Below, piece by piece: positions 47,101 to 54,533 of a DNA stretch of 64,000 bases. Under the pieces are notes generated by a model. The model made no database searches. It was not told where the DNA came from and saw only the letters and a program-made list of their open reading frames with translations. A program made the translations under genes and the position numbers. This DNA comes from Caprella mutica (lineage: Eukaryota > Arthropoda > Malacostraca > Amphipoda > Caprellidae): positions 61,697 through 125,696 of the forward strand of contig CANNZV010001862.1 in NCBI GenBank assembly GCA_947561585.1, written 5' to 3'. Each line of letters starts with the position of its first letter. Position 1 is the first letter of the stretch.

Positions 47101-47667
47101 ACTGGGTCTTCTAAGCGCCAATTAAAACTTCTTTAACCAATTATTATAAACGGTAAATGAATAACCATCCACCATCAGTTTCAAGCAGGCAGTTCCTTTT
47201 AAAGATCCGCGGCGAAGCAATTCGGACGAAGTAGCGTTTAGTCACGGGTTGCTTATTCGAACCGTTCATGGATAGCTCTCCGGAGACCACAACTCCCTCG
47301 GGACTAATTCAGAAAAGCTTTACACTTCATAACAACTGGTGGGAAGGGGTGGGGGGATTCGATCAGACAGGGGGGGGGGGGAGTGGTGGAGAGGGGGAAG
47401 CTCTTTTCATTTCACGAGCAATGGTCGATATTGAAACTTAAAAATTGTGCTCGAGGGAGAGTTATATAAAGTTTTATATGTAAAAAGAGGAATGACGAAA
47501 TTGCAAATATAGATTTGGAAGTTTAGTTTGTGGTTAATGCTTTATAATGGATTTAACGTTATTAACTTATTAGTATTTAGAGTTAATAACTTAATACTTA
47601 CCCTGGTACTTTTTTGAGTTTATCAATTTTCGTTGGCTCCAATTCGAATTCGTCATATTGAACACCT
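26044..47667 (-). CDS. VGlut: Vesicular glutamate transporter (SLC17 family), 14 exons
   Basis: Proton- and voltage-driven glutamate uptake into synaptic vesicles; a 12-helix MFS protein of the vesicle membrane. Fourteen exons join with GT-AG borders and matching phases: 47667-47602, 42239-42094, 41543-41461, 39704-39586, 38614-38500, 36922-36748, 36001-35883, 35015-34845, 34397-34281, 33802-33676, 30931-30804, 27111-26977, 26626-26399, 26121-26044. Family signatures: [29 protein letters not shown] (TM1 Arg), [85 protein letters not shown] and [20 protein letters not shown]. With the candidate exon at 51126-51017 the product would be 638 residues, close to insect VGLUT length. The family is certain from these motifs; the N-terminus is not. 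Confidence 0.95.
26399..26626 (-). CDS. VGlut: VGLUT exon: C-terminal cytosolic tail
   Basis: 76 codons rich in Gly, Tyr, Pro, Asn and Gln ([18 protein letters not shown] and similar), low in hydrophobics, as in other insect VGLUT tails. If the donor CCCCAG/GTTTGT is not used, translation adds 13 residues and stops at 26357, giving an alternative C-terminus. Confidence 0.87.
26977..27111 (-). CDS. VGlut: VGLUT exon: TM12 and start of C-terminal tail
   Basis: Encodes [20 protein letters not shown] and [16 protein letters not shown]. The acceptor is TTTTCTCTTCCAG and the donor AAG/GTTAGT. Confidence 0.94.
28190..28340. repeat. Dispersed repeat, related to 46495-46680
   Basis: Both places share AATCACAGTTTTCTAAT, then TTTGTCATCG(T/C)GTAC and TATAAGCATTA blocks in the same order, both in VGLUT introns. 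The element type is unknown. Confidence 0.65.
28722..29394. repeat. 57-bp minisatellite in a VGLUT intron
   Basis: CTTTAACCAAGAGTAGGTAT, TCTAGCACTGTGAATAGATA and TCTATTTAATA(T/A)CCT make one unit; about 12 copies, more than 95% alike. Confidence 0.96.
29953..30367. mobile_element. Non-autonomous TIR element with CAGGG ends
   Basis: Left end TACAGGGTGATTCATTTCAG; right end TTTATGTGAAATTCCCTGTG. The ends resemble each other in inverted orientation, and an internal direct copy of the right-end motif occurs at about 30100. There is no coding capacity. The ends suggest Tc1/mariner mobilisation, weakly supported. Confidence 0.5.
30585..30800. repeat. CACT/CTCA microsatellite next to a VGLUT exon
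   Basis: Long interrupted (ACTC)n tract ending only a few bases from the donor of the TM11 exon at 30804. Confidence 0.9.
30804..30931 (-). CDS. VGlut: VGLUT exon: TM11, with tandemly duplicated acceptor
   Basis: Encodes [19 protein letters not shown], then [18 protein letters not shown]. The acceptor CATCTGCAG and the first 37 coding bases are repeated twice more just upstream (30966-31099), so three acceptors stand 71 bp apart. Confidence 0.94.
30895..31099. repeat. VGlut: 71-bp triplication spanning a VGLUT intron-exon border
   Basis: Units start at 30895, 30966 and 31037. Each holds the 37-bp exon head and about 34 bp of intron including the CTGCAG acceptor. Differences inside the coding part are synonymous (ATT/ATC, CAC/CAT). 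Confidence 0.93.
31505..31640. mobile_element. Chimeric foldback fragment: B-type core, D-type arm
   Basis: The core CATGATACCTACAGGTATCATG and the following AATAATTATAT...TTTTTTCTTATGTGA match family B. The right part GCAAAATGTCTGGTGGAAAG matches foldback D at about 33220-33250. Confidence 0.7.
31915..32397. repeat. 22-bp minisatellite in a VGLUT intron
   Basis: ACAACATTGTCCCAATATTG plus TA, about 22 copies. As 22 is not a multiple of three, all frames read through in turn, producing three long Cys/Tyr/Asn/Ile/Leu-rich open frames on the minus strand that are not genes. Confidence 0.97.
33076..33270. mobile_element. Foldback D (MITE-like)
   Basis: Ends GGGCCGTGCACACGTAGGGT and its imperfect complement ACTACGTGTGTACGGCCCT. 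The arms TAAGTCTTTCCACCAGA / TCTGGTGGAAAGACTTA are perfect complements. Confidence 0.88.
33676..33802 (-). CDS. VGlut: VGLUT exon: TM9-TM10
   Basis: Encodes [20 protein letters not shown], then [14 protein letters not shown]. It ends in phase 1, completed by the triplicated acceptor exon downstream. Confidence 0.95.
34281..34397 (-). CDS. VGlut: VGLUT exon: TM8
   Basis: Encodes [20 protein letters not shown] and [19 protein letters not shown]. The donor is a perfect GTAAGT. Confidence 0.95.
34845..35015 (-). CDS. VGlut: VGLUT exon: TM7
   Basis: Encodes [20 protein letters not shown], then [20 protein letters not shown] with the TM7 arginine. It runs from phase 0 to phase 0. Confidence 0.95.
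35672..35846. mobile_element. Family-C MITE, copy 3
   Basis: GGGCTGGGACAATATGCTCT left end and TTTTGTCACAACCC right end, in a VGLUT intron about 37 bp from a donor site (35882). Confidence 0.85.
35883..36001 (-). CDS. VGlut: VGLUT exon: end of TM6 and cytosolic loop
   Basis: Encodes [20 protein letters not shown] followed by [19 protein letters not shown], the conserved charged loop between the two six-helix halves. Confidence 0.94.
36748..36922 (-). CDS. VGlut: VGLUT exon: TM4-TM6
   Basis: Encodes [20 protein letters not shown], then [18 protein letters not shown] and [10 protein letters not shown]. It is the longest core exon (175 bp) and ends in phase 1. Confidence 0.95.
37461..37600. 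repeat. Short tandem repeat with AACATCACAAC motif
   Basis: Units GGAACATCACAACGGA and GGAACATCACAACTGAATTC alternate. The plus-strand Thr-rich frame is a by-product. Confidence 0.85.
38235..38404. mobile_element. Family-C MITE, copy 4
   Basis: GGGTTGTGGCATTATGCTTT left end and ATTTTCACAACCCT right end, in a VGLUT intron. Confidence 0.84.
38500..38614 (-). CDS. VGlut: VGLUT exon: TM3 to start of TM4
   Basis: Encodes [17 protein letters not shown] and ends in VRILQGLVE, keeping the essential Arg and Glu of TM4. The donor is GAG/GTGTGG. Confidence 0.94.
38832..39182 (-). CDS. Unrecognised 116-codon ORF inside a VGLUT intron
   Basis: ATG-initiated frame, GC-richer than its flanks, with no repeat structure. 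It contains six Cys and a Lys/Asp/Tyr-rich middle ([27 protein letters not shown]) and ends in SSAPPTSF. No domain was recognised, there is no signal peptide and no convincing splice borders. It could be a nested single-exon gene, a transposon or retrogene remnant, or chance. It lies on the VGLUT coding strand. Confidence 0.25.
   Translation of the reverse strand: MYFTIPVISIGLMRCPYSPYIRSYMETLCKSSPLGSITCDKSLVRKYYGYRDLKMIKKYTIDYNLQCESVQRDRLTSSLNDYKRWLKANSCNVLLCGQTFLQSLADDNSSAPPTSF
39418..39560. repeat. Dispersed repeat related to 41056-41205
   Basis: Both share TTATAATATTTCGAT, then CACA and AATTTACTA(A/G)TTCACAG, CTTTCAAATTTTC and AATAATGT(C/T)AGT in order, just downstream of two consecutive VGLUT exons. 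Confidence 0.65.
39586..39704 (-). CDS. VGlut: VGLUT exon: TM2
   Basis: Encodes [20 protein letters not shown] then [20 protein letters not shown]. The position occupied by His in vertebrate VGLUTs (IHGSFFWGY) is Asp here. Confidence 0.94.
40324..40446. mobile_element. Family-B MITE, copy 5, short form
   Basis: GTTCCGAATTATCAGCCGGT left arm, AACCGATAATTCGGAACTTA right arm, CATCTTCGGTCATATAAG inside. It lacks the palindromic core. Confidence 0.85.
41056..41205. repeat. Dispersed repeat, partner of 39418-39560
   Basis: Same ordered blocks and same orientation as at 39418. An old duplication or a low-copy transposon. Confidence 0.65.
41461..41543 (-). CDS. VGlut: VGLUT exon: TM1
   Basis: Encodes [19 protein letters not shown] with the TM1 arginine required in SLC17 transporters, then a short luminal loop with an N-L-T sequon. 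The donor GGC/GTACGT was chosen because only it keeps phase 0 with the next exon. Confidence 0.93.
41667..41927. mobile_element. Foldback F with many TGA(G/C)TCA heptamers
   Basis: Left arm CATATACACTCAGAAAAAAA, right arm TTTTTTCTCAGCGTATG. The interior carries six TGASTCA heptamers (first at 41700-41706, then 41748-41754 and 41758-41764), each the consensus of an AP-1-type bZIP site. It lies in a VGLUT intron. Confidence 0.75.
42094..42239 (-). CDS. VGlut: VGLUT exon: N-terminal tail to start of TM1
   Basis: Encodes [20 protein letters not shown] and then [18 protein letters not shown], the conserved Cys-Pro-Cys segment ahead of TM1. The acceptor is CTCCTACAG and the donor ATTG/GTGAGT. Confidence 0.93.
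42831..43590. repeat. 15-bp minisatellite in a VGLUT intron
   Basis: GATATGAATGTGAAA, about 50 copies with TTGAA and A/G variants. Because 15 is a multiple of three, 250-300 codon frames stay open on both strands (NVKDM repeats on plus; HIHIF and FISFT repeats on minus). These are not supported as proteins. Confidence 0.97.
43603..47601. other. Large VGLUT intron, no further gene recognised
   Basis: Unique AT-rich sequence with a short TATCAC microsatellite at about 46436-46496, two direct copies of a TAATCAG(A/G)AGGATAG motif (43813 and 43945), and G-runs at 47350-47390. The TATATAATAAAAGAG string at about 44636 recurs inverted near 51780 and may mark an old dispersed element. Confidence 0.55.
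46495..46680. repeat. Dispersed repeat, partner of 28190-28340
   Basis: Same ordered blocks as at 28190, about 70-80% alike by eye. Confidence 0.62.
47602..47667 (-). CDS. VGlut: VGLUT exon: cytosolic N-terminal segment
   Basis: Micro-exon of 66 bp. The acceptor is TTCTTTTTCAG and the donor GTAAGT. It encodes [20 protein letters not shown]. It joins in phase to the TM1-proximal exon at 42239. Confidence 0.85.
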
Positions 47668-47936
47668 CTGAAAAAGAAGGAAAAGGCAATTTTATAAATC
47701 ATATCAATAATATCAATTAAGTTAGGATTAAAATAAAAGTGAATAATTTTGAATCAAAATCTATTATGAAAAAAGTTTTTAATACTTTAATTTAAACCGA
47801 ATCTTTTTTCCTGAATTTATCAATAGAAACGATACCATAATTTCTTATAATAAAATAAATGATAATTATTGTCAGTCAGCGGTGTAATAGTTTTTATTAT
47901 TGCGAACTATAAAACTTTGTAATCTTGACGAATTTT

Positions 47937-48905
47937 CAGCGGTAGGATCATTTCAGCGGTAGGATCATTTCAGCGGTAGTATCATTGCAGCGGTAGGATC
48001 ATTTCAGCGGTAGGATCATTTCAGCGTTAGTATCATTTCAGCGGTAGGATTATTTCAGCGGTAGGATCATTTCAACGGCAGAATCATTTCAGCGGTAGGA
48101 TTATTTCAGCGGTAGGATCATTTCAGCGGTAGGATCATTTCAGCGTTAGCTTCATTTCAGCGGTAGGATCATTTCAGCGGTAGAATCATTTCAGCTTGGA
48201 TCATTTCAGCGGTAGGATCATTTCAGCGGTATGATCATTTCAGCTTGGATCATTTCAGCGGTAGGATCATTTCAGCGCTAGGATCATTTTAGCGGTAGGA
48301 TCATTTCAGCGGTAGGATCATTTCAACTTGGATCATTTCAGGGGTAGGATTGTTTCAGCGGTAGGATCATTTAATCGGTAGGATCATTTCAGCGGTAGGA
48401 TCATTTCAGCGGTAGAATCATTTCAGCTTGGATCATTTCAGCGGTAGGATCATTTCAGCGGTAGAATCATTTCAGCTTGGATCATTTCAGCAGTAGGATC
48501 ATTTCAGCTGTAGGATCATTTCAGCGGTAGAATCATTTAAGCGGTAGGATCATTTCAGTGGTAGGATCATTTCAGCGGTAGGATCATTTCAGCGGTAGAA
48601 TCATTTAAGCGGTAGGATCATTTCAGTGGTAGGATCATTTCAGCGGTAGGATCATTTCAGCGGTAGGATCATTTCAGTGGTAGGATCATTTCAGCGGTAG
48701 AATCCTTTCAGCGGTAGGATCATTTCAGCGGTAGGATCATTTCAGCGGTAGGATCATTTCAGCGGTAGGATTGTTTCAGCGGTAGGATCATTTAAGCGGT
48801 AGGATCATTTCAGCGGTAGGATCATTTCAGCGGTAGGATTGTTTCAGCGGTAGGATCATTTCAGCGTAGAATCCTGTCAGCGGTAAAATCATTTCAGCTT
48901 GGATC
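47937..48905. repeat. 17-bp minisatellite
   Basis: TTTCAGCGGTAGGATCA, about 57 copies with variants (CTTGGATCA short units, GAATCA, GATTG). It lies about 270 bp upstream of the VGLUT exon at 47667. Confidence 0.97.
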
Positions 48906-49041
48906 ATCCTAGTGCTAGTCCCTCCCCCCCCCCAAGCGCCAAACCCTCTTTCCGCTTGGCCACTCAAGCGAGCCACCGATCTGCTGAGTCAACACTAAAT
49001 CACGATATTACTTTGGAAGAGCCATGGTGAGCCAATGAGAC

Positions 49042-49345
49042 GTGAGAAATGAGTCACGGGTACATTTATTACACCTCATAGTAAGAAATGAGTCACGGGG
49101 ACATTTATTACACCTCATAGTGAGAAATGAGTCACGGGTACATTTATTACACCTCATAGTAAGAAATGAGTCACGGGTACATTTATTACACCTCATAGTA
49201 AGAAATGAGTCAAGGAGTACATTTATTACACCTCAGAGTAAGAAATGAGTCAAGGAGTACATTTATTACACCTCAGAGTAAGAAATGAGTCACGGGTACA
49301 TTTATTACACCTCATTGTAAGAAATGAGTCAAGGAGTACATTTAT
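49042..49345. repeat. 39-bp minisatellite
   Basis: GAGTCACGGGTACATTTATT plus ACACCTCATAGTAAGAAAT, seven to eight copies. The small frames on both strands are repeat read-throughs. Confidence 0.95.
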
Positions 49346-50107
49346 ATTATTATGAGTCACAAATGATATTATTTATTAAGTGCCAAATAGTTTTAATGAA
49401 TTTATTTCCAATTTCAATATAAATATGCATATAATACCCTATGAATTTTTTCACAAATAAGAACACCAAAAAATTCATTGATAGTTATTAATTTATTCAT
49501 GTTTTCGGTAGGCCTATGCCCATACTGCCCCTCCTCTGCCCCATTTCATCTCTACATATAACAATAGGAAGAAAAAAGTCTTCGAGCGCAAAGGAAAAAA
49601 AGGGCTAAAATGTGGCGTGGAGTCAACAGAAGTTTCCGTTAATGAAGTTTCATTGCAACGGCTTGGAAACAGGTTCACTTCAACTGAACTTGGCGAGACG
49701 GAGCCACAGAAAATTATCTGGCTTCGAGAAATACTTCCATTGTAATTATTAGTTTGAACTGAGTAATTATCATGTGTTTTTTCTATATATATTATTTCCT
49801 AATGTTTGTAGCAAATGCTTAAGTTAATAAGTAGGTTTTCTTATTTCACTAAGTAATATTAAAACTTTGAGCAGGAATTAAACCTGCAAAAACGAATCTT
49901 TAAATGACTATTCAATCAATACTTTTTCATTTTAATAAGATGGCTTAATGAAAAGGACATCATATCGACTGCTCCATGCTGACATCACAATATTAGACTA
50001 TTGATGTCCCTTTATTGAGGCGAGAACAAAAGACTGTAGTGTACCTGTGGATGGGGTGAAGGGAGGGAGAGGTGAAGTGTAATAACTGGTGAAAAGGGAG
50101 TAATATT

Positions 50108-50196
50108 AGTCACCAGGACTAACACTATTCACCAGGACTAACACTAGTCACCAGGACTAACACTATTCACCAGGACTAACACTAGTCACAAGGTAG
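50108..50196. repeat. 19-bp minisatellite, forward orientation
   Basis: CACCAGGACTAACACTAGT, about 4.5 copies; the exact reverse complement of the monomer forming the array at 53592-54238. Confidence 0.93.
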
Positions 50197-50399
50197 AATA
50201 AACATATCTTCTAGTGACAATTATTTACCCATAAAAACATCAAAATGATACTTTAAATGGTCATTCTCACCAATATACTATATTTCCATATACACATACT
50301 ATATTTCCATATACATACCCTACACAACAATTAAGATCTTCTGCCTCCACATATCACCAATAACTCAGTTCAAATCACATATAAAGTGTGCCGAATTAT

Positions 50400-50660
50400 A
50401 GTCTCCGCGGTTCAAGTGCAGATGGATTGTGGGCCAAAGTTTCGTAGTCTATCCTCGATCGCAATCGATGATAATAAGGTAGGTTCGTAACTCCGTTACG
50501 GAAAGTCTCTTTCATCCTCGCGCAGTGAGACGAGACTTCAAATCCCTCAATTTTAGACTTGGCTGCTCACTAAGCCTCGCCAGCTCTTCCTCGTCGTCAA
50601 CACCTTCCAACCCCGTCCATCATTGCCTCAGTCTGTGGTTTGCTGTCAAATTTGTGAATA
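50400..50660. promoter_or_regulatory. CpG-richer segment, possible VGLUT 5' leader or promoter
   Basis: CpG- and GC-richer than anything nearby. On the minus strand an ATGATGGACGGGGTTGGAAG string precedes a GTGTTG donor in the phase needed by the 47667 exon, so it could be an alternative first exon. A second minus-strand frame here (DDEEELARLSEQPSLKLRDL) also looks coding-like. Neither is proven. Confidence 0.3.
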
Positions 50661-51016
50661 CCAATTTTGTAGTTTTTTTTTTAAATTCAGCTGGAGAATA
50701 TTTAAAATTCAGGGATTTAAACAAATCAATCCTGTGTTATGAGATATTGCTATTCATTGAATTTATAATTATAATCTTACATGGATGTTCTCAAGCCTTT
50801 GCTTCCCAAACATATTCATATTTTTTTCCTCAATTACATCCTACAATCGTGTGTCCTTAACATCCTATCCTCCAATTCCCAATCTTTCATTTCTACATTT
50901 ATATTTCTGTATATCCTTCAATCCTACTCGCACTCCAGCAGCAATCCATCGTCGCGACTTTTCCCGTTAAGTTTTAAGACGAATCGTGTTTACTCACAAA
51001 ATTGGCGGATTATTAC

Positions 51017-51126
51017 CTGAAAGCGTCCTCATCAGCCACTGCTTTGAAAACCCACAAAGTTCCTAAGATCGATTGGCTAGATGGATTCAGGCCATCAAAC
51101 ACCCGAACATCTTTTGCAATACGCAT
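51017..51126 (-). CDS. VGlut: Candidate first coding exon of VGLUT
   Basis: ATG at 51126-51124, open for 36 codons plus AG, with donor TTTCAG/GTAATA. Phase 2 fits the next VGLUT exon (which starts with A), giving ...VADEDAFR joined to [11 protein letters not shown], an acidic cytosolic stretch as expected before TM1. The same frame is open upstream to about 51210, so the true exon may be longer or internal. VGLUT N-termini diverge quickly, so homology gives no help. The support is phase, splice site and position only. Confidence 0.5.
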
Positions 51127-52609
51127 AATTCTAATCAATATACTAGTAAAAAAGGTTAGAGCTATTAATAGGTTCCAATACCGTTTCAAATTCACTGGAA
51201 TCGCTTTTCCTGTGTAATGAAAGAATGTTTATTAATTTTATTATTGATTGAAAATTGGTTTTTGAACGAAGAAACGGACATTAACTACAAGTTTGATTGC
51301 AGTGTCTTCATCACGATATTTCAAAGTTCCGAAGTAGTTAGATAAAGAATGAGATTGTATTCAGAGTGGCTAGAAGACTTTCAATTACTATAAATCAGTT
51401 AGGAGATAGAGTTCCTCGCCTGAAACTTTGTTTCTCATTGCAAGATAACATCTCACTTTACCGATAGAGTCTGACACCTCCTTCCAATGAATCTAAACGT
51501 ATTGAAGAACTCCCATAGCTATAGTAGCTTTTATTGACTTCTAATACAGTACCTGTTATTGAATTTAAATTATATTCGAATGCAAGAATGTATTATGGAT
51601 GAACATATTCTGATTAAACAAAAAGATTATCCATCAAAAGCCAAAATATAATTTTCTTAAATAATTAGGTTCAATATTATTGTAGCGCGTGGCTCCGTAG
51701 TCATGATATGATTTGTTTTTCCTTTTAATATGTATTTCTTAATAAAAGTGTGACACACAGACAGACAGACGCAGCTCTTATTATAGTATAGATTCATATT
51801 ATTTGGCATCTCTTGTGGATATATAATATACATAAAAAGTATCAAAGCAAAAGTGTTTGACTTACTTATAGGGTACCTTTCTCGAAAATTAAAATTGGCT
51901 AAATTAATTTACGTACGAAATTCAATTATATAAAATTAAGTTAGTAATGGCACTGCCAGCCAAGACTTTTCTCCGACTGTCAATATCGATAGAACGAAGT
52001 TATATTGTGTTTGAGGAGCAAAATAGGACTCTCTCTTTCTTCCTGAAGGATGTCTTCAGGATATCGAGATCGTGAGGCGAATACTGTATTATGAGAGGGG
52101 AAATATAAGTGTATTTATCAAGTGAACAGGGATTGGTGCTGTGGAAGGGAACGTCCAAAACAATCACATCCAATTAAACTTTATAAGGAGGCATTTAATT
52201 CGATTAATTATTATTGAAGTTGATAACATATATTAAAATGGACAATGGGAAAGAATATAAGTTGGTTATTTTGACTTGGAGTTGACTAGAATTACAATAT
52301 TTTTAGTCATGATTGAATAAAAATTTCAAACCTTCAAAATTGTAATAACATTTTATTTAAACAGATTATTAAAACAATAAAGAGTTTTTAAACGATAGTC
52401 AAATGAACAAAATTAATGATTTATTTATTTATTCATATTCATGGTCTTCAACTTCCATTTTATTATATAAAATTAATCAGGCAATATATTGAAAAGTACA
52501 ATTACATCCATTAATTCACCACTGTATAGTTTTTGAACAAAGTACAATGTTTAGGAAGCTATCAGACAAAATTAAGAAGAATTAGAGTTAGGAATTAAAA
52601 GAAAAGGGG
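51127..52609. other. Spacer, no gene recognised
   Basis: AT-rich. CAGACAGACAGACGCAGCTC next to TTATTATAGTATA at 51760-51790 has the look of a common dispersed insect repeat end, not assignable. Confidence 0.45.
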
Positions 52610-52875
52610 GCCTGTGATCCCTTGGATACTACCCAATATATTGCCTGTGATCTATTGGATACTACCCATTATATTGCCTGTGATCTATTGGATACTACCC
52701 ATTATATTGCCTGTGATCCCTTGGATACTACCCATTATATTGGTTATAATGCCTTGGATACTACCCATTTTATTGGTTATAATGCCTTGGATACTACCCA
52801 TTATATTGGTTATAATGCCTTGGATACTACCCATTATATTGGTTATAATGCCTTGGATACTACCCATTATATTGG
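52610..52875. repeat. 33-bp minisatellite, two variant blocks
   Basis: TTGGATACTACCCATTATAT core; the first copies carry GCCTGTGATC(T/C), the later copies TGGTTATAATGCC. Eight copies, with frames open on both strands because 33 is a multiple of three. Confidence 0.95.
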
Positions 52876-53219
52876 CTTTTCGCGTGCATTATAAAATTTT
52901 AAATAAATTAAACACCAAATTGTTGAACGAAATTTGTCATTGCGTAATGGTAATTTTTTTGAATAGGTTAATTATAATGTTTTTTTTTTTTATTTGGATT
53001 GATATCTCTTTCTATTAAATATATTATCTCTTCCATACACCTACTTACAATAAATGGTAATCATTTTACTCAAAAATATATACTACTAATTTTGTTGCTT
53101 TGTTGACGTGACACTACAATAAGGATTTTTAATGATGAAAAGTAAAAAAATGAACGATAATTCATCAATCACTTTTATAATTTCCTAAAGATAGGATATG
53201 TAGCTGTGGTTCATGACTA

Positions 53220-53394
53220 GAGTTGTGACAATATGGATTTAAAATCATAGATCTTGAGAATACCATAGACAAAATGAAATGAAATGGTATCCAATACTAT
53301 ATACCGCTGGTTTAGAACAATCCAAAGTCTTTAAATTCAATCCGTCTAATATATTTCCAGGATCTATGATTTTAAACGCATATTGTCACAACCC
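53220..53394. mobile_element. Family-C MITE, copy 5
   Basis: AGTTGTGACAATATGGATTT left end and CATATTGTCACAACCCT right end; CCGCTGGTTTAGA near the axis. Confidence 0.87.
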
Positions 53395-53591
53395 TCTTCA
53401 TGACATTTCCACCACCTACCCACTGTCAAATGATGATCTGCATCACCTGTCCTCTAACTGATGGATGACCCCTCCCTGGGGGCGATAATGACCTCCCGGG
53501 GGAGAGAAGGGGTGGGGTGGAACAACATGGGGGGGGGGGGGGGGAATTCATCACCACCAATGTTAATGACTCAAAGATGAAAATTGAGAGG

Positions 53592-54238
53592 TGACTAGTG
53601 TTAGTCCTGGTGACTAGTGTTAGTCTGGTGACTAGTGTTAGTCCTGGTGACTAGTGTTAGTCCTGGTGACTAGTGTTAGTCTGGTGACTAGTGTTAGTCT
53701 GGTGACTAGTGTTAGTCCTGGTGACTAGTGTTAGTCCTGGTGACTAGTGTTAGTCCTGGTGACTAGTGTTAGTCCTGGTGACTAGTGTTAGTCTGGTGAC
53801 TAGTGTTAGTCTGGTGACTAGTGTTAGTCCTGGTGACTAGTGTTAGTCTGGTGACTAGTGTTAGTCTGGTGACTAGTGTTAGTCCTGGTGACTAGTGATA
53901 GTCTGGTGACTAGTGTTAGTCCTGGTGACTAGTGATAGTCTGGTGACTAGTGTTAGTCCTGGTGACTAGTGATTGTCTGGTGACTAGTGTTAGTCCTGGT
54001 GACTAGTGATAGTCTGGTGACTAGTGTTAGTCCTGGTGACTAGTGATAGTCCTGGTGACTAGTGTTAGTCTGGTGACTAGTGATAGTCTGGTGACTAGTG
54101 ATAGTCCTGGTGACTAATGATAGTCCTGGTGACTTGCGTTAGTCCTGGTGACTAGTGATAGTCCTGGCGACTAGTGTTAGTCTGGTGACTAGTGATAGTC
54201 TGGTGACTAGTGTTTGTCCTGGTGACTAGTGTTAGTCC
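53592..54238. repeat. 18/19-bp minisatellite, reverse orientation of 50108-50196
   Basis: GACTAGTGTTAGTC(C)TGGT, about 34 copies; length variants 18 and 19 bp alternate. It follows a run of 17 G residues at about 53530. Confidence 0.96.
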
Positions 54239-54474
54239 TAGTTTTGAATAAGTATGATACTTCATATGAGTCAATACATTAAGTTTAAAAGTGAGTGCTG
54301 TTTTATCACTAAGCTGCTATATGAGTTATTTCAACTCACACACTGAACTTTGTCACAAAGTAAATAGTGTGTCGTTGTGACACTATTGGTTAAACATAAA
54401 ATTTTAACTTTTCATATAAAATAAATTTTCACACCGAAGTCCGTCACAATAAAGACACATAGAACTTATGGTTA

Positions 54475-54533
54475 TTTCACTATACGGGGTTCATCCTACC
54501 TAACTGATTCACTATAGAGGAGTTTACTGTTCC
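54475..54533. mobile_element. Family-A MITE fragment
   Basis: Only the right-arm pieces ACTATACGGGG and ATTCACTATAGAGGAGT remain. Confidence 0.6.

Noticed and set aside
50525..51217. Overlapping plus-strand frames of 60-111 codons
   Set aside because: Ser/Phe/Ile-rich with no motif or splice borders; part is antisense to the candidate VGLUT exon at 51126-51017.
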